From NCBI RefSeq assembly GCF_014648415.1, contig NZ_BMRB01000007.1:186001-250000 (forward strand): a stretch of 64,000 bases of DNA, in the 5' to 3' direction. The DNA is from Actinokineospora fastidiosa (GTDB lineage Bacteria > Actinomycetota > Actinomycetes > Mycobacteriales > Pseudonocardiaceae). Below are positions 26,913 to 36,000 of this stretch, piece by piece. Under the pieces are notes generated by a model, which did no database searches, had not been told where the DNA came from, and was given only the letters and a program-made list of their open reading frames with translations. The first letter of the stretch is position 1; every line of letters starts with the position of its first letter. A program made the translations under genes and the position numbers.

Positions 26913-29711
26913 TCACCGTCCCGGGCTGGTCTCGGGGTCCCCGCACGTCTCCTCCAGGTCGCCCCGCATTCGGTACTCGCAGCGGGGGACGCTGTTGAAG
27001 TCCTTGATGTCGTCGATCCGCAGGATGGCTATCGGGCGCGTCGATCCGTCCCGGTGGACGCTGAAATCGATGGGGCCGCCTGCACCCTCGAAGCATGGCT
27101 CGCCTTGGGGCGTGGCCTCGCTGGTGCAGGCGAGTTCGCGGAACTCCTGGGCGATGGCGGCGCGGTTGGGGGCGAACGGGCTGGGTTTGATGCGCTCGCG
27201 GTTCTTATTGGCATCGACGAGTCGCACGAACAGGCTCGCGGCGTCGTAGGCGATGCCGGTGCGTTCGCTAGGCCACGGCTGGTTGGTTGTCTCCTCGACT
27301 GGTCGGAGGGCGAGCTGGAACGCCCGCCACGCCGGATCCGGGGAACTGTTCTGGAAGTAGAGCCGGTTCAAGCCGCCGCACAGGGCGACGATGGGTCGGG
27401 CCGGGCTGTCCGCGCTGGAGGCCCCGGCGGGTATCCCCTTCGCCACGCAGGAGGGTCCGGCCAGGACGACCTCGCTGCCCAGGGAGACGTAGTGCAGCGG
27501 AACACCCGCGAAGTCGTCCTGGTCACGGAGGCCGCGCTGCGCGACGAAGCGGGTGACGGCGTCGTCGCCCACTACCAGCGGTGGGTGTTTCGCGCATTGA
27601 CTGCGAACGCGCCGCAGGAAGCCGAGGAACTCGCCTTCCCGACCTCCGTAGAAGGCCAGTTGGTCGTCTCCGCAGCGGATGTTGACGTTGCTGACGCCGT
27701 CCCACTCCACCACCTCATCAGGAGTGCCGCCCTGCGCGATGAACTGCGCTTCCAAGGAGTCGAGGTAGGAGTCAGGGCCTGCGGTTGGTCGATAGAGGGC
27801 CACGGTCCTACCGGTGTGGGCGCCGTAGCGCAGCACCAGTCTGACCTCGGCGGTGTTGCCGGGGACCATCTGGAAGTACATCGGTGACCGTTCGGCGAGG
27901 CCGTCGCCGGTGAGCGTGGTCGCCAGCACCGGGATGCCGCGGTCGCCGAGGGCGCCGATGGCGCTCTCGGTGGCGATCACGGTGCGCCCCATGCCGATCA
28001 CGCCCATCACGGACGGGTCGGCGTCGAACAGCGGCCCCAGCAGCCGATCGACCACCTCCCTGGCGTGGCGCATCTCGGTCCCGCCGTTGGCGACGACGAC
28101 CCGCAGCAGCGGCGCGGTCGTGCTGATGGTGCTGTTGTCCTGGCTCTGCCGTATGAGCAGCCCGGCCAGTTCCTCGGTCACCGCGTCCGCCGTGTTGGGC
28201 ACGTCCTCCTGGTTGGTGAACTCGCCGAAGTACACCACCGTGACCAGCGGACGGTCCGGGTTGCTGTCCCGGACCCGCAGCGCCTTCGCGTTCTGCTCGA
28301 AGATCGCCGCCTGCGCCGCCCGCAGGCGCGGATTGGCGCCGAAGATCTGCGCGTCGCTGTCGCTGTAGCCGACGCACTCGCCCGCCAGCCACTCGACGGC
28401 GACGCCGCCGCTTGGAGAGGGCAGGCAGTCGTTGGCCAGCCGCGTCCACAGCCACGGCACGCCGACGGCCGAGGCCGCCGCGAGGACGACCAGCACCACC
28501 GCGACGATCATGCCGCGGCGGGCCAGGACCGGCACCTGGGCGGGGACCATCCTGCCCTGCCGGTACCAGCCGTGGGTGTCCTCGTCGCTGGCCGCCTGCG
28601 GGTCCGGGCCGGGGAGGCCGACGACGATGAACCGGGCGTCCTCGCGCTGGACCAGCCTGCTCTGCGGCAGGGTGCGCTGCCAGGCACCGAGTTCGGTGGG
28701 AAGCTGGCGGACCGGCGGCGGCGTCCCCGCGCGGCCAAGCCAGGCGGGCACGGCGTCGGCTGTGGCGATGAACAGCACCGGGTCGTGCCGGGTGGAGCTG
28801 TTGCGCACCTCGTTGACCAGGCGCAGCAGCTCCCACCCGCCGTTGGACTCGGTGATGTTCTCCAGCAGCACCACCGTGTACGCGGTGCGCCGCCACCGCC
28901 GCAGTTGCAGCGGGCCCGTTCCGTAGACCCGCCTGAGGTCCTCGAGGAACGCGTGCACCAGCAGCTTCTTGATCTCCGCGTCGTTCTCCTCGGTGCGCCG
29001 ACCCGCGGTGAGCAACTCGGCGAAACCGGTGAAGCTGCTCGAGTGGCCGGGCAGCATGAACGGCTGGCGCATCAGCCATCGCGGAACCCGCCCGATCAGC
29101 GGGAACCGGTGCGACCACAACCAAAACCTCAACGGGCGGTGCCAGGCGGCCAGCAGCAGCACCGCGAGCCGCATCCACAGCGGTTGCGCCGCGGCGGCTT
29201 CCGCGACACCCATCCGCTGCGCCTCCGCGGGCCGTTCGCCCGCCGCATGCCACACCCGCAGCATGTCGGTGATGTCCACGCGCTCGTTCTTGCGCGTCCC
29301 GGGGCCGACGGTGCGGCTGGTGAGCCAGTCAACGAACCGGTAGTGACCGAACCCGCTCAGCCGCCCCGTCCCGAACCGATCGGCGCTGAGCTGGTGGCGC
29401 AGCTCGTCCAGCAGCGGCAACAAGGGTTCGGCGCCCTTGCGGACCTGTTCCCAACGCTGCTCCACCGCGACCCGCGCCGTCTCGGCGTCCACCCGCGCGT
29501 GGGGCACCTTGACCCGCTGCTCCTCGTCAAACCGCCGCGACAGGGCAGCGAGAATGTCGTTCGGGCCGTCGACGCGCACCAGGCACAACAGCGGCAACGG
29601 GCGGTCGCTCTCGCCGGCTGCGGGCCGGGAGCGACGCCACCGTGGCCGCCGCACGAGGTCGTGCACCACCGATAACAGGGCATGGAGTCCGCGGAACACC
29701 GGCTCGCTCAT
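26913..29711 (-). CDS. membrane protein: cytoplasmic NTPase-like part plus extracytoplasmic ligand-binding part
   Basis: About 932 residues from the ATG at 29711. Residues 1-390 are cytoplasmic and look like a degenerate P-loop module (LLCLVRVDGPNDIL at the Walker A place, VVLLENI and PVLFIATAD at the later strands). One membrane helix follows (about 401-423). The ~500-residue outer part resembles a type I periplasmic binding protein of the branched-chain amino acid receptor kind (VTVVYFGEF, VMGVIGMGRTVIATESAIGALGDRGIPVLAT, YFQMVPGNTAEVRLVLRY). It may sense an external ligand and signal through the inner part. The neighbour at 30003 is divergent. Function unproven. Confidence 0.7.
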   Translation of the reverse strand: MSEPVFRGLHALLSVVHDLVRRPRWRRSRPAAGESDRPLPLLCLVRVDGPNDILAALSRRFDEEQRVKVPHARVDAETARVAVEQRWEQVRKGAEPLLPLLDELRHQLSADRFGTGRLSGFGHYRFVDWLTSRTVGPGTRKNERVDITDMLRVWHAAGERPAEAQRMGVAEAAAAQPLWMRLAVLLLAAWHRPLRFWLWSHRFPLIGRVPRWLMRQPFMLPGHSSSFTGFAELLTAGRRTEENDAEIKKLLVHAFLEDLRRVYGTGPLQLRRWRRTAYTVVLLENITESNGGWELLRLVNEVRNSSTRHDPVLFIATADAVPAWLGRAGTPPPVRQLPTELGAWQRTLPQSRLVQREDARFIVVGLPGPDPQAASDEDTHGWYRQGRMVPAQVPVLARRGMIVAVVLVVLAAASAVGVPWLWTRLANDCLPSPSGGVAVEWLAGECVGYSDSDAQIFGANPRLRAAQAAIFEQNAKALRVRDSNPDRPLVTVVYFGEFTNQEDVPNTADAVTEELAGLLIRQSQDNSTISTTAPLLRVVVANGGTEMRHAREVVDRLLGPLFDADPSVMGVIGMGRTVIATESAIGALGDRGIPVLATTLTGDGLAERSPMYFQMVPGNTAEVRLVLRYGAHTGRTVALYRPTAGPDSYLDSLEAQFIAQGGTPDEVVEWDGVSNVNIRCGDDQLAFYGGREGEFLGFLRRVRSQCAKHPPLVVGDDAVTRFVAQRGLRDQDDFAGVPLHYVSLGSEVVLAGPSCVAKGIPAGASSADSPARPIVALCGGLNRLYFQNSSPDPAWRAFQLALRPVEETTNQPWPSERTGIAYDAASLFVRLVDANKNRERIKPSPFAPNRAAIAQEFRELACTSEATPQGEPCFEGAGGPIDFSVHRDGSTRPIAILRIDDIKDFNSVPRCEYRMRGDLEETCGDPETSPGR

Positions 29712-30002
29712 ATCTGGATCATCGGCTGAGCCCAACGAACCGTTGCGGCACGGTCACTCGATGTGATGATCCAGGGGGAGGACCATCGGATGGCACACCA
29801 AGCTCCTGAACGGGCGCTTCGGTACAGCTTGTGTTCTCCGTTCGTCGGCGCCGAGCGGCCGAAGACGATGAAGACTCGTTTTGCGGTTACCGCGGGAGGG
29901 ACGACCCACGCGGGGCTTGTACGTGCGTAACGCTGTACCCGCCCTGAACGACGAGGGTTTGGCGAGTGCCTTTCGGTCGGCTTGGAGGAGCGAGTGTCAG
30001 AG

Positions 30003-30329
30003 ATGTTCGAGGTCGACCGCGTGGATCGCATCACGGACATCCTGTTCGGGGTCGCCGTGGCCGGGGGCACGATCGAGTACGCGCCGCTGGCTCGCCGGGT
30101 GGGAACTCGGCCGGACTTCCTGAGCCATCCGTTGGACCAGGTGTCGCGACGCGCCGCGCAGCGGGGAGAGCCGATGTGGAGCGCGCTTGTCGTGTCGAAG
30201 GCGAGCGGTCGACCGAACGAGGGCTTCTACGCCATGGCGCGCCGGATGCGGACCGAGTACGTCGATGTCGACGACGCGACGTTATGGGACCGAGAGCGTC
30301 ACCGGTGCTACGAAGCGGCGCGCAGGTGA
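30003..30329 (+). CDS. small hypothetical protein
   Basis: From the ATG at 30003 the product has 108 residues; GTG (29994) and TTG (29982) upstream are alternatives because GGAGGAG lies at 29984-29990. The pattern IEYAPLARRVG...SHPLDQVSRRAAQRGEPMWSALVVSKASGRPNEGFYAMARRM resembles a small domain I know from uncharacterised restriction- and defence-linked proteins (VVNK-TG-PG-GF type), but I cannot name it. It is divergent from the large membrane NTPase-like gene. Confidence 0.55.
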   Translation: MFEVDRVDRITDILFGVAVAGGTIEYAPLARRVGTRPDFLSHPLDQVSRRAAQRGEPMWSALVVSKASGRPNEGFYAMARRMRTEYVDVDDATLWDRERHRCYEAARR

Positions 30330-30385
30330 CCACGAAATGCGACAGGTCGACCGCAACGAGCGGGAATAAGAAAGTCCACCACCGT

Positions 30386-30454
30386 CCCGTAGGTCAGAGG
30401 TTGATCGTCGCGCCTCTGGGATGAGGGCGCAGCTTCAAATCCTGTCAGTCCGAC
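30386..30454 (+). tRNA. tRNA-Pro-like relic (not functional)
   Basis: GCAGCTTCAAATCCTGTC differs by one base from a perfect T-arm (GCAGGTTCAAATCCTGTC). It is preceded by a GCGCCTC-TGGGAT-GAGGGCGC hairpin that could derive from an anticodon arm and by a D-arm-like GGTC...GATC. The acceptor stem does not pair and the anticodon loop is short, so this is not a working tRNA. It may mark an old integration site. Low confidence. Confidence 0.3.
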
Positions 30455-30534
30455 GGTCTGATGACACGCTGGCTTGGAAGTTCACCAACTGCAGTGGCTG
30501 GCCAAATAGTTGATCATGGAACGCGCAGTTCACG

Positions 30535-31497
30535 TCACAGAACGGTCTGATTTGCTGCGCGGGTGAGGCGGGTGGCCAGGGTTTTGATGTGGGCGACGAG
30601 TTCTGGGGGTTCGTGGACCTGGAAGTCGAATCCTGTGGTGGTGACGTAGATGGCCAGCTCGTCTAGGGAGTTGGAGCCTGCTCGGAGGGTGCAGTGGTGG
30701 TCGTCGATCGGCTCCAGTGTCGCGGTGGTGGGGGCGAAGCGTTCGGCTGCGGTCTTGGCGTTGGTGTGCAGGGTGATCCGGGCTTGGTAGCGGTAGGCGG
30801 CGGTGGAGATCGCTCGGGAGGTGTAGCCGCTGAGGTCGGGGTCGGGTGGGGTGCGGGGGATGAACCGGGGGCCGGTTGGTGTGCGTGGGGTGAGACGGTC
30901 CACGCGGTAAGTGCGCCAATCCTGGCGATCGACGTCCCAGGCGATGAGGTACCAGCGCCTGCCCGCGTGCACGAGTCGGTGTGGCTCGGTGGTGCGGGTG
31001 GTGATGGTGTCGTCGTGGCTGCGGTAGTCGAAGCGCAGACGCACTGCGTCGCGGCAAGCGGTGGCGATGGCGGTGAGGGTGCTCGGATCGACGGTGGGCC
31101 CGGTGTTGGCCATCGGCACGGTCATGGTCTGGAGGGCGTTGATCCGGTGGCGCAGCCGAGAGGGCAGCACCTGTTCGAGTTTGGCCAGTGCCCGCACCGA
31201 GGTCTCCTCGATGCCGGTGATCGAACCGCTGGCCGCCGTGCGCAGGCCCATCGCGACCGCGACGGCCTCGTCGTCGTCGAGCAGCAGCGGTGGCAGGTCC
31301 GCCCCGGCGGCGAGCCGATAGCCCGCCGTGCCCGCGGTCGCGTGCACGGGGTAGCCGAGGCCGCGCAGCCGGTCGATGTCGCGGCGAACGGTACGCGGCG
31401 TGACCTCCAGCCGCTCCGCCAGTTCGGCGCCGGACCAGTCGCGCCGGGTCTGCAGCAGCGAGAGCAGTCGCAGCAGCCGCGTCGAGGTTTCCCACAT
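30535..31497 (-). CDS. WYL-domain transcriptional regulator
   Basis: The 320-residue protein has an N-terminal winged HTH (RLLSLLQTRRDWSGAELAERLEVTPRTVRRDIDRLRGLGYPV) and a WYL domain (about 140-230, with HRLVHAGRRWYLIAWDVDRQDWRTYRVDR), followed by the WCX C-terminal part. WYL regulators sense nucleic-acid-like or other small ligands. It is divergent from the epoxide hydrolase gene with a 63-bp spacer, so it most likely controls that gene. Confidence 0.85.
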   Translation of the reverse strand: MWETSTRLLRLLSLLQTRRDWSGAELAERLEVTPRTVRRDIDRLRGLGYPVHATAGTAGYRLAAGADLPPLLLDDDEAVAVAMGLRTAASGSITGIEETSVRALAKLEQVLPSRLRHRINALQTMTVPMANTGPTVDPSTLTAIATACRDAVRLRFDYRSHDDTITTRTTEPHRLVHAGRRWYLIAWDVDRQDWRTYRVDRLTPRTPTGPRFIPRTPPDPDLSGYTSRAISTAAYRYQARITLHTNAKTAAERFAPTTATLEPIDDHHCTLRAGSNSLDELAIYVTTTGFDFQVHEPPELVAHIKTLATRLTRAANQTVL

Positions 31498-31547
31498 GCC
31501 CTGAAGCCTGCCATCGAGCTAGGACCGATTCTGACCTAACCGTCTTC

Positions 31548-31553
31548 TAGCGT
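31548..31553 (+). promoter_or_regulatory. -10-like TAGCGT just before the epoxide hydrolase
   Basis: TAGCGT ends eight bases before the ATG, which predicts transcription starting at or next to the start codon. No Shine-Dalgarno is present, consistent with a leaderless transcript, common in actinobacteria. Confidence 0.4.
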
Positions 31554-31560
31554 CGAGCTC

Positions 31561-32715
31561 ATGCAGAACAGCAGCGAGATCCGGTCCTTCACCATCGACG
31601 TTCCCCAGGCCGACTTGGACGACCTGCGCGACCGGCTGGCCAGGACGAGGTGGACCCAGGACCTGCCCGGTGTGGGCTGGAGCCGGGGCGTGCCGGTCGA
31701 CTACCTGAAGGGGTTGGCGGAGTACTGGCGCGACGGCTACGACTGGCGTCGCCACGAGCGGGAGTTGAACTCCTTCCCCCACTTCACGACCGAGATCGAT
31801 GGGCAGAACATCCACTTCATGCATGTGCGCTCCCCCGAACCGGACGCGCTGCCGCTGATCCTGATCCACGGCTGGCCCGGCTCGATCGTCGAGTTCTTGA
31901 ACGTCATCGGCCCGCTCACCGATCCCCGTGCGCACGGCGGCGACCCGGCCCAGGCGTTCCACCTGGTGATCCCGTCGATCCCCGGGAGCGGCTTCTCCGG
32001 CCCGACCACTGAGCCCGGGTGGGACACCAACCGGGTGACCAGGGCGTTCGCCGAGCTGATGGAGCGGCTCGGCTACGACCGCTATGGGGCGCAGGGCGGC
32101 GACACCGGCGCGATCATCTCCCCGGGGCTCGGTCGGCTCAACCCGGATCGGGTCGTCGGCGTGCACGCCAATGGGCTCTCCGCGTTCACCCGGGTCAACG
32201 CCGACGAGGTTCCCGAGCTGACCGATGCCGAGCGCGCACGCCTCGCGCACCTGGAGTACCTGGAGACCGAGCAGTCCGGCTACGCCATGATGCAGATCAG
32301 CAGGCCGCAGACGCTGGCGCACGCGCTGCACGATTCCCCGGTCGGGCAGCTGGCCTGGATCGTGGAGAAGTTCAAGGAGTGGACGGACCCGGCCGCCGAG
32401 CTACCCGAGGACGCGGTCGACCGGGACCTGTTGCTCACCAACGTGATGCTGTACTGGCTGACCGGCACCGCGGGCTCTTCGGCCAACAGCTACTACGAGA
32501 CCGCACACAACGGAGCCTGGGGCGCGGGCGCACGCTCCACCGTGCCGACCGGAGTCGCGGTGTTCCCCCTCGACGTGTCGATTCGCCGGACCCTCGAGCT
32601 CGAACACACCATCACGCACTGGTCCGAGTTCGACCGCGGCGGCCACTTCGCCGCCATGGAGGCCCCCGATCTCCTCGTCGAGGATGTCCGCGCGTTCTTC
32701 AGCACACTCCGCTGA
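31561..32715 (+). CDS. epoxide hydrolase (EHN-type alpha/beta hydrolase)
   Basis: The 384-residue protein has the N-terminal EHN region ([22 protein letters not shown]), the oxyanion HGWPG motif (~residues 102-106), the nucleophile strand [10 protein letters not shown] with Asp, and the terminal [13 protein letters not shown] with the catalytic His. These are the canonical features of microsomal-type epoxide hydrolases that open epoxides to diols. It stands alone, divergent from a WYL regulator that probably controls it. Confidence 0.9.
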   Translation: MQNSSEIRSFTIDVPQADLDDLRDRLARTRWTQDLPGVGWSRGVPVDYLKGLAEYWRDGYDWRRHERELNSFPHFTTEIDGQNIHFMHVRSPEPDALPLILIHGWPGSIVEFLNVIGPLTDPRAHGGDPAQAFHLVIPSIPGSGFSGPTTEPGWDTNRVTRAFAELMERLGYDRYGAQGGDTGAIISPGLGRLNPDRVVGVHANGLSAFTRVNADEVPELTDAERARLAHLEYLETEQSGYAMMQISRPQTLAHALHDSPVGQLAWIVEKFKEWTDPAAELPEDAVDRDLLLTNVMLYWLTGTAGSSANSYYETAHNGAWGAGARSTVPTGVAVFPLDVSIRRTLELEHTITHWSEFDRGGHFAAMEAPDLLVEDVRAFFSTLR

Positions 32716-32757
32716 CACGCCGCCGACCTCACCGTGGGTCGGCGCCGCGATGGGCCG

Positions 32758-33072
32758 TCACCCTGTCGGCTCGGCGGAGTCGTGGGTGATGGTGTGGACG
32801 GTGGTCAGGTCGGTGAGTCCGGAGATGGTGAGGACGGGGGCCAGGAGCGGGGTGGCGATGATCTCGATGCGTTCGGCGTGGGTGAACAGGACGGCCAGGC
32901 CCGCGCTGTCGAGGTAGTCAACGGCGGTCAGGTCGATGACGAGGTGGCCGGGGGTGGCGGTGATGGCCTCGGCGAGGGTCTCGCTGTTGCTCATGTCGAT
33001 CTCGCCCGCCGCGGTCAGGAGTGGGGTGCCGTCGGGGCGGTGGCCCGCGGTGAGGGTGAGGGGGGTGGTCAT
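32758..33072 (-). CDS. STAS-domain anti-sigma factor antagonist
   Basis: The 104-residue protein has the SpoIIAA/RsbV fold: AAGEIDMSNSETL, then LVIDLTAVDYLDSAGLAVLFTHAER, where the serine of DSAG is the phospho-acceptor. The start codon overlaps the stop of the hybrid phosphatase gene (TGATG). The SpoIIE-type phosphatase encoded there is thus the likely activator of this antagonist in a partner-switching cascade. Confidence 0.9.
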   Translation of the reverse strand: MTTPLTLTAGHRPDGTPLLTAAGEIDMSNSETLAEAITATPGHLVIDLTAVDYLDSAGLAVLFTHAERIEIIATPLLAPVLTISGLTDLTTVHTITHDSAEPTG

Positions 33073-36000
33073 CAGGTGATCCTCGTGTACAGGTCGACGG
33101 TGGTGCCGGTGGCAGTTCGGGTGATGGTGACCCGTTGCATCAGGGCGCGCATGAGGCTCACGCCGCGGCCGCGGTGGGGGTTGGCCTCCGGCTGCGGGGT
33201 TTTCCAGGCGCCCTGGTCGACGATGGTGAGGTGGAGGTTGTCGGCGAAGGCCTCGGCGCGCAGGTGGACCGGAGCGCCGGGGTTGTGGCGGTATCCGTGT
33301 TCGATGGCGTTGGCGAACGCCTCGCCCGCGGCGACGACGATGTCGTGGGCCTGTTGCCTCGGGAGCTGGACCTGGTCGAGCCAGGAGCGCAGGGCTTGGC
33401 GGACGGGGGCGAGTTGGCCCGCCTCCGCGGGGAAGGTCATCTCCAGGGGAGCGGGGTGGCGGTACAGCAGCAGGGCGACGTCGTCGTCGTAGCCGCCTCC
33501 GGGGGCCAGCCGGGTCATGACCTCGGTGGCGAGGTCGTCGACGAGGAGGTCGCTGCCGTCCTGCACGACGGCGCTGGCCTGGTCGATGCCTTCGCTGAGC
33601 GGGCGGCGTCTGCGTTCGACCAGCCCGTCGGTGTAGAGCATCAGGGTGGATCGCGCGGGGAGGCTGTACCGGCCTTCCGGGCGGTGCCTGCCCGGGCGGA
33701 TGGCCAGCGGCGTCGAACGGCCCTCCTCCAGCAACCGGGTGGTGCCGTCGGGGTGGGCGAGGATGCCCGGCGGGTGTCCGGCGCTGCAGTAGGCCAGGTC
33801 TCCGGTGCGGGGGTCGAGGACGCCGCAGAACACGGTGGTGCACAGGGCGCCGGGCAGGCTCGCGGCGAAGCGGTCGAGGGCCATGAGGGTGCGGGCGGGG
33901 CTGGCGTCCTGCAGCAGCAGGGCCCGGCAGGCGCTGCGCAGCTGGCCCATGACGCTGGCGGCCTCCAGGCCGCGGCCGACGCAGTCGCCGACGACGATGC
34001 CGATGCGTCCGTCGGGCAGGGCGATGACGTCGTACCAGTCGCCGCCGACCTCCAGCCTGCTGGTGGCGGGCTGGTACCGGACGGCGAAGCCGTCGGGCAG
34101 GTCGGAGGGGCCGAGGATGGCCCGCTGCAGGGCGATGGCGGTCTCGCGCTGCTGGTCGATCTGGTGGGCGCGGCCCAGGCCCTGGGACAACTGGCCCGCC
34201 AGCAGCGACAGCAGCAGGTGGTCCTCACCGGTGAACGGCCGGTGGTCGCCGAGCTCGACCCACAGGGCCATCGGACCGTTCGGGTGGTCGAGGACGATCC
34301 CCGCGCCGGTGTGGTCGCTGATCGGGGTGAGCAGCGGGCTCTCGCGGAGGTCGACGATGCGCTCTCGACGCTGGACGGGCAGCCGCGCCCAGGTCAGGGC
34401 CGGGTCCGTCGCGGTGACGGTGGGCGCGTCGGCTTGGTCGAAGACGGCGGCCACCACGTCCTGGGCCCGCCACAGCGCCTTCAGCTCCGCCAACGCGCCT
34501 TCGAGCGCGTCGGCCAGGCTGGTCGCCCCGGACAGCCGGGTGCTCAGCGAGGCGAGCGCGCTGTCCCGCTGGATGGCGTGGTGCTCGGCGGTGACGTCGC
34601 GGAAGGTGCCGACGGACACGCGGCGCCCGGTGTCGGGGTCGTGGGCCTGGTTGAACGTGGCGCTGATCCACACCCGCCGCCCGTCGCGGTGGGTGAGGGG
34701 GATCGTGTGGCTGCCCTGCCGCTCGTCCAGCAGCGCGGCGAAGGCCGCGGCCACCTGCTTGTGCGCCTCGACGTCGGTCTCGGCGTCCGGCCACCACGGG
34801 TGGATGGGCGGGTACGGCAGCCCTTCGGGCCCGTAGCCCAGGATGTCGGTGAAGGCGGCGTTGATCTCGATGACCGCGCCGTCCTCGTCGCAGACGAAGA
34901 ACGCCTCCTGCAGCGAGTCCACCAGCGCCGTGCGCCAGCGGATGTGGTGGTTGCGCAGTCGGGCCAGTTCCACGTTCGCCCGCACGCGGGCCAGCAGCTC
35001 GGCGGCGGCGAACGGCTTGACCAGGTAGTCGTCCGCGCCCGCCTCCAGGCCCTCGATGGAGGCCTCCTGCCCGGCCCGCGCCGACAGCAGCAGCACCGGG
35101 ACCGACGCGGTGCGCGAGTCCGCGCGCAGCGCCGCGACCAGCGCCAATCCGTCGAGCCTCGGCATCATCACGTCGCTGATGACCAGGTCGGGCGCGGCGG
35201 CCCGGACGGTGGCCAGGGCTTCATGGCCGTCGTTGACCGCCTCGACGAGGTACCCCGCCTCGGACAGGATCCGGGTGAGGTACTCGCGCATGTCGGCGTT
35301 GTCGTCGGCGATCAGCACGCGGGCCTGGGTCGCCGCGCCGGAGGGGAGCGACGGCGGCTCCGCATCGCCGGGCAGCCAGCGCAACGCCTCCTGCAGGTAG
35401 GGGACGGCCGTGGCCGAGACGCCCGCTGCCGCCCCGGCGGGCGCCAGGGACTCGGCGGGCAGGTGCGCGGACCCGAAGGGCAGCCGGATGGTGAAGGCGG
35501 TCCCGCGTCCCTCGGCGCTGTCCGCGGCGATCGTGCCGCCGTGCAGGCCGATGAGCTCCTTCACCAGCGCCAACCCGATGCCGCTTCCCTCGTTGGAGCG
35601 GGCGCGGGCGTTGTCGATGCGGTGGAAACGCTCGAACAGCCGGGGCAGTTCCTCGGCCGCGACCCCGATCCCGGTGTCGGCCACGACGACCTCGGCATGA
35701 CCTTCGCGGGCGCTGACGCTGACCCGGACCGCACCGTCGAAGGTGAACTTCAACGCGTTGCTGAGCAGGTTGAGGATCACCTTCTCCCACATCCCCGGGT
35801 CGAGGTAGACCGGCTCGGCCAGCGGCGGGCAGTCGATCTCGAAGGCCAGCCCCGCCTTCTCGATGGCCGAGCGGAAGACGCTGGCCAGCCCGGCGGTGAG
35901 GGCGGCGAGGTCGACCGGCTCGAACCGGGCCTGCATGCGGCCCGCCTCGATGCGGGAGAAGTCGAGCAGGGTGTTGACCAATTTGCTCAGCCGCAGGCCG

